A DNA stretch of 64,000 nt from Pseudomonas sp. MH9.2 (lineage in GTDB: Bacteria > Pseudomonadota > Gammaproteobacteria > Pseudomonadales > Pseudomonadaceae). The stretch covers positions 4,120,501 to 4,184,500 of the forward strand of contig NZ_CP133784.1 in assembly GCF_034353875.1 (NCBI RefSeq). Direction: 5' to 3'. Shown here one piece after another: positions 60,780 through 64,000 of this stretch (its first letter is position 1; each line of letters opens with the position of its first letter). Position numbers and translations under genes: made by a program. Below the pieces are notes generated by a model. The model was not told where the DNA came from. It made no database searches and saw only the letters and a list, made by a program, of their open reading frames with translations.

Positions 60780-61952
60780 ATGGCTCAGCCCTACAGTGCA
60801 CGCAGTCGCGCTATCGAACCTTTTCATGTCATGGCTTTGCTGGCGCGGGCGAATGAACTGCAGGCAGAGGGTCACGATGTCATCCATCTGGAGATCGGCG
60901 AGCCGGACTTCACTACGGCTGAGCCGATCATTGCAGCCGGTCAGGCGGCATTGGCTGCGGGCAAAACCCGCTACACCGCTGCCCGTGGGTTGCCCGAGTT
61001 GCGTGAAGCCATCGCTGGCTTCTATGCCCAGCGTTATCAGGTGACTGTCGATCCGCACCGAATTCTTGTGACCCCCGGTGGTTCGGGCGCCTTGCTGCTT
61101 GCCAGCAGCCTGCTGGTAGACCCCGGTAAACACTGGCTGTTGGCCGACCCAGGTTACCCGTGCAACCGGCATTTTCTCCGACTGGTTGAGGGGGCCGCGC
61201 AACTGGTGCCGGTGGGGCCGGAGGTTCGTTATCAACTGACGCCGGATCTGGTGGCGCAGAACTGGAACCAGGACAGCGTCGGCGCGCTGGTCGCATCGCC
61301 AGCCAACCCGACCGGTACTTTGCTACAACGCGATGAGCTGGCTGCGTTGTCCGCGGCGTTGAAAGCGCGTAATGGCCATTTGGTGGTGGACGAGATCTAC
61401 CACGGGCTGACTTACGGCTGCGATGCGGCCAGCGTGCTTGAAGTCGATGATGATGCTTTCGTGCTGAATAGCTTCTCCAAGTATTTCGGTATGACCGGCT
61501 GGCGTTTGGGTTGGTTGGTCGCCCCCGAAGATGCTGTGGCAGACCTGGAAAAACTCGCGCAAAACCTCTACATCAGTGCACCGAGCATGGCCCAGTATGC
61601 GGCGCTGGCCTGTTTCGAACCGCAGACCCTGGCGATTCTCGAAGAGCGACGTGCCGAGTTTGGGCGTCGGCGTGATTTCCTGTTGCCGGCCTTGCGCGAA
61701 TTGGGTTTTGGCATTGCTGTCGAGCCAGAGGGAGCGTTCTACCTTTACGCGGACATCAGCGCCTTTGGCGGCGATGCGTTTGCGTTCTGTCGGCACTTTC
61801 TGGAAACGGAGCACGTCGCGATCACCCCAGGGTTGGACTTCGGCCGTTTTCAGGCGGGTCACCACGTACGGTTTGCCTACACCCAGAGCCTGCCGCGTTT
61901 GCAGGAGGCGGTTGAGCGGATTGCCCGTGGCCTGCGGAGTTGGCAGGGCTGA
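60780..61952 (+). CDS. PLP-dependent aminotransferase (class I/II)
   Basis: The 390-residue fold-type I enzyme has the motif [12 protein letters not shown], the substrate Asn in [13 protein letters not shown] and the cofactor Lys in [16 protein letters not shown]. The C terminus contains the substrate Arg region. It fits aspartate/alanine-type aminotransferases; the exact substrate is not assigned. The ATG at 60780 has AAAGGAAG upstream; the longer frame from 60714 does not. Its TGA overlaps the ATG of sfsA by one base. Confidence 0.92.
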   Translation: MAQPYSARSRAIEPFHVMALLARANELQAEGHDVIHLEIGEPDFTTAEPIIAAGQAALAAGKTRYTAARGLPELREAIAGFYAQRYQVTVDPHRILVTPGGSGALLLASSLLVDPGKHWLLADPGYPCNRHFLRLVEGAAQLVPVGPEVRYQLTPDLVAQNWNQDSVGALVASPANPTGTLLQRDELAALSAALKARNGHLVVDEIYHGLTYGCDAASVLEVDDDAFVLNSFSKYFGMTGWRLGWLVAPEDAVADLEKLAQNLYISAPSMAQYAALACFEPQTLAILEERRAEFGRRRDFLLPALRELGFGIAVEPEGAFYLYADISAFGGDAFAFCRHFLETEHVAITPGLDFGRFQAGHHVRFAYTQSLPRLQEAVERIARGLRSWQG

Positions 61953-62671
61953 TGCGCTTTTCTCCTGAACTGGAACAAGGCCGTCTACTGATTCGCTACA
62001 AGCGCTTTCTCGCCGATATTGAAACGGCCAGTGGCGAAAAGCTGACTATTCACTGCCCCAATACCGGTTCGATGTTCAACTGCATGGCGCCGGGTGGGCG
62101 CATTTGGTTCAGTCGATCCAACGATCCCAAACGCAAGCTGCCGGGTACGTGGGAGATCAGTGAAACCCCGCAAGGGCGCTTCGCCTGTGTCAACACCGGA
62201 CGGGCGAATCACCTGGTGGAGGAGGCCTTGCTTGCTGGGGTGATCACCGAGCTGAACGGCTTTACCGCCCTCAAGCGAGAGGTGGCTTACGGCCAGGAAA
62301 ACAGTCGGGTGGATTTTCGCCTGGATTATTCGAGCGGGCCTGCCTTTGTCGAAGTCAAAAGCGTGACCCTGGGGTTTGACGATTCGCGGATTGCTGCTTT
62401 TCCAGACGCAGTGACCCAGCGCGGGGCTCGCCATCTTCGTGAGTTGGCGAGCCTGGCTCGGGAAGGTGTGCGTGCGGTGCTGTTGTATTGCGTCAACCTG
62501 ACCGGGATCGACGCAGTGCGCCCGGCCGAAGAGATTGACCCTGCGTATGCTGCGGCCCTGAGTGACGCGGTTGCGGCAGGTGTTCAGGTCTTGGCCTACG
62601 GAGTGCAGTTGACCCCTGATGAGGTTCGCATCGACCGTCGGCTTGAGGTGCATTTAGCACCGTCAACGTGA
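61952..62671 (+). CDS. sfsA: SfsA family nuclease
   Basis: The 239-residue protein matches Sfs[24 protein letters not shown], then HCPNTGSM, the core [21 protein letters not shown] (PD-(D/E)XK-like nuclease core) and [16 protein letters not shown]. SfsA was named for a sugar fermentation stimulation effect and is now annotated as a DNA/RNA nuclease. It is coupled to the aminotransferase gene. Its stop abuts the stop of the opposing Rieske gene with no base between. Confidence 0.94.
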   Translation: MRFSPELEQGRLLIRYKRFLADIETASGEKLTIHCPNTGSMFNCMAPGGRIWFSRSNDPKRKLPGTWEISETPQGRFACVNTGRANHLVEEALLAGVITELNGFTALKREVAYGQENSRVDFRLDYSSGPAFVEVKSVTLGFDDSRIAAFPDAVTQRGARHLRELASLAREGVRAVLLYCVNLTGIDAVRPAEEIDPAYAAALSDAVAAGVQVLAYGVQLTPDEVRIDRRLEVHLAPST

Positions 62672-62992
62672 CTAGGTCGGGCTGATCCAGACCCCGCTCG
62701 GGTCTTCGCGACAAGCAATTGCGCTTAACGATTGTCCTGCGCAAGGCCCGGACACACATTCTCCGCTTTCAATCAGAAACAGGGCGCCGTGGGTTGCGCA
62801 CTGAATCAGGCTTGCGCTCGTGTCGAGAAATTGATCCGGCTGCCACTCCAGCGGTACACCTCGATGCGGACAGCGGTTGCGGTAGACAAAGACTTGCCCT
62901 TCCCGGCGTATCGCCAGCAGTTTGAGACCGTCTAAATCAAAACCCCGACTTTGGGATTCAGTCAGGTAATCTGCGGCGCAGAGAAATTTCAT
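62672..62992 (-). CDS. Rieske [2Fe-2S] ferredoxin-like protein
   Basis: The 106-residue protein is a stand-alone Rieske domain: CPHRG (Cys41, His43) and CATHGALF (Cys65, His68) hold the cluster, with 21 residues between the pairs. Such proteins act as electron carriers or components of nitrite reductase/dioxygenase systems; no partner gene is nearby. The ATG at 62992 gives the family N terminus; the frame extends ten codons upstream. Confidence 0.88.
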   Translation of the reverse strand: MKFLCAADYLTESQSRGFDLDGLKLLAIRREGQVFVYRNRCPHRGVPLEWQPDQFLDTSASLIQCATHGALFLIESGECVSGPCAGQSLSAIACREDPSGVWISPT

Positions 62993-63182
62993 GCTTGGCT
63001 CCGATCGCCAGTAAGTTCCCACCCGGACGCGAAATGGCCTGAGCGGGTGATTAAGCTTGATGCAAGAATGCCAACAATTATCGAACAGCTGGCGTGTTCA
63101 ACGCTCGACAGTGTCGCAGCTCTGGCCGTTGGATGCTGCTTCCTGAAAGTGGCTAGCGGTCAATATTCAAGGGAACCTCGAT

Positions 63183-63284
63183 ATGGGCCTTCGTGCCAGT
63201 GGTCTCGGTCTTTGTGCCGAATCCTTTTGTAAACCGGCGTCTCGGGTGGCCGAAGGCTCTATGGCGGAGTTGTCGCCGCAATGA
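63183..63284 (+). CDS. Possible 33-residue small ORF coupled to the permease gene
   Basis: An ATG at 63183 has AAGGGA 8 nt upstream. The frame encodes 33 residues (starting MGLRASGLGLCAESF) and ends with a TGA that overlaps the permease ATG (ATGA at 63281-63284). The permease itself has only a distant GGAG, so coupling through this frame would help its translation. No similarity is recognised. It could be a translated leader rather than a functional peptide. Confidence 0.4.
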   Translation: MGLRASGLGLCAESFCKPASRVAEGSMAELSPQ

Positions 63285-64000
63285 ACGGTTTAGTGCCGCC
63301 GCGCGCCCTGTTCATTGGTTTGAGTGGGGTGTGCTTTATCGCGTTTTGGCTTTCCCTGGCGCTGGGCCCCATCAGTTTGCCGCTGATGGACACCTTGCGA
63401 GCGGGGTTGCGTCTGCTGGGCGTACCCGTGTCGGGCGCAGGCCTGGAGCAGGCCGAACTGATTCTCGGCCAGATCCGCTTGCCGCGTACCCTTCTTGGGC
63501 TGGTCGTCGGTGCGGTGCTGGCATTGACTGGCGCTGCCATGCAAGGCTTGTTTCGCAATCCGCTGGCCGATCCCGGACTGGTCGGTGTTTCCAGCGGTGC
63601 AGCCTTGGGCGCTGCGGTGGCGATTGTCAGCGGCTCGGTTTTTGGCGGCTTGCCGGAAGTGCTAGCGCCCTATTTGTTGTCGCTGTGTGCGTTCATCGGT
63701 GGGCTGGGCGTGACCGCGATGGTCTATCGATTGGGTCGGCGCGATGGGCAGACCAGCATCGCGATCATGCTGTTGGCCGGCGTCGCACTGACCGCATTGG
63801 CGGGGTCGACCATCGGCCTGTTCACCTACCTGGCCGATGACGCCACCTTGCGCACCCTGACATTCTGGAATCTGGGCAGCCTCAACGGCGCCAGCTACGC
63901 CCGATTGTGGCCGTTGCTATTGGTCTGTGTGCTGATCATCGTGTGGCTGCCGCGTCGGGCCAAAGCGTTGAACGCCTTGCTGCTGGGGGAATCCGAAGCC
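63281..64000 (+). CDS. FecCD-family ABC transporter permease (iron/haem type), 5' part
   Basis: The first 240 residues lie in the window and run off its edge. It is a polytopic inner-membrane protein with an N-terminal helix (LFIGLSGVCFIAFWLSLALGP), then the family segments LPRTLLGLVVGAVLALTGAAMQGLFRNPLADPGLVGVSSGAALGA and FWNLGSLNGASY, ending at LLGESEA. It resembles the haem permeases HmuU/PhuU and the siderophore permeases of the BtuC/FecD family. The substrate cannot be fixed without the neighbouring genes. The start is the ATG at 63281; an in-frame stop lies about 50 bp upstream. Confidence 0.9.
   Translation, partial: MNGLVPPRALFIGLSGVCFIAFWLSLALGPISLPLMDTLRAGLRLLGVPVSGAGLEQAELILGQIRLPRTLLGLVVGAVLALTGAAMQGLFRNPLADPGLVGVSSGAALGAAVAIVSGSVFGGLPEVLAPYLLSLCAFIGGLGVTAMVYRLGRRDGQTSIAIMLLAGVALTALAGSTIGLFTYLADDATLRTLTFWNLGSLNGASYARLWPLLLVCVLIIVWLPRRAKALNALLLGESEA

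Noticed and set aside
63193..63840. 215-codon plus-strand frame over the permease start
   Set aside because: Arg/Gly-rich out-of-frame shadow; the permease frame from 63281 gives a clear FecCD-family membrane protein.

Overview
The window is chromosomal DNA of a Pseudomonas, most likely a member of the P. fluorescens complex. Three things support this. The gene order bamE-fur-recN-grpE-dnaK-dnaJ-dapB-carA-carB-greA ... folP-glmM-tpiA-secG-tRNAs-rimP-nusA-infB-rbfA-truB-rpsO-pnp ... acs, pgi, panDCB-folK-pcnB-cbrB-cbrA-gluQ-dksA-sfsA matches the known Pseudomonas backbone. The proteins are Pseudomonas-like. Perfect palindromes of Pseudomonas REP type lie between genes. Almost the whole window is conserved housekeeping DNA with high coding density.

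Layout. 1-7.6 kb: divergent bamE/fur, recN behind a LexA box, then the heat-shock genes grpE-dnaK-dnaJ (two sigma-32 promoters) and dapB. 7.6-14.4 kb: carA behind an attenuator-like leader, carB-greA, a small membrane protein, yhbY and rlmE. 14.5-20.2 kb: ftsH-folP-glmM-tpiA-secG and two tRNA genes (Leu-GAG, fMet). 20.3-29.1 kb: the translation/RNA operon rimP-nusA-infB-rbfA-truB-rpsO-pnp. 29.1-38.6 kb: a sigma-54-driven periplasmic BON protein, DUF2845 and DUF748 proteins, an rRNA methyltransferase-like gene, a thiolase, an MpaB/DUF2236 protein and acs. 38.8-47.4 kb: an accessory type VI secretion (T6SS) module. 47.4-60.4 kb: pgi, panDCB, folK, pcnB, the sRNA crcZ, cbrB-cbrA-cbrX, gluQ and dksA, all on the minus strand. 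60.8-64 kb: an aminotransferase, sfsA, a Rieske protein and the start of a FecCD-type permease.

The accessory island between acs and pgi is the most informative part. It carries vgrG, a DUF4123 adaptor, a 1228-residue VasX-like pore-forming effector with a MIX-like motif, and two near-identical membrane proteins that are probable immunity proteins. Between the two immunity genes lies a short orphan stub that matches the last ~25 codons of the effector. This means the second immunity gene was once attached to another effector 3' end. The immunity copies are almost identical except in two blocks, one short and cytoplasmic and one spanning the membrane hairpin. This points to exchange of specificity segments.

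The catabolite-control parts fit together. CbrA-CbrB with sigma-54 would drive crcZ from a promoter and an upstream inverted repeat located here. CrcZ carries many A-rich CA motifs that titrate Hfq/Crc. The same type of motif overlaps the ribosome-binding site of acs in this window, making acs a likely local target. The BON gene has its own sigma-54 promoter preceded by two helically phased palindromes, an apparent enhancer whose activator is unknown.
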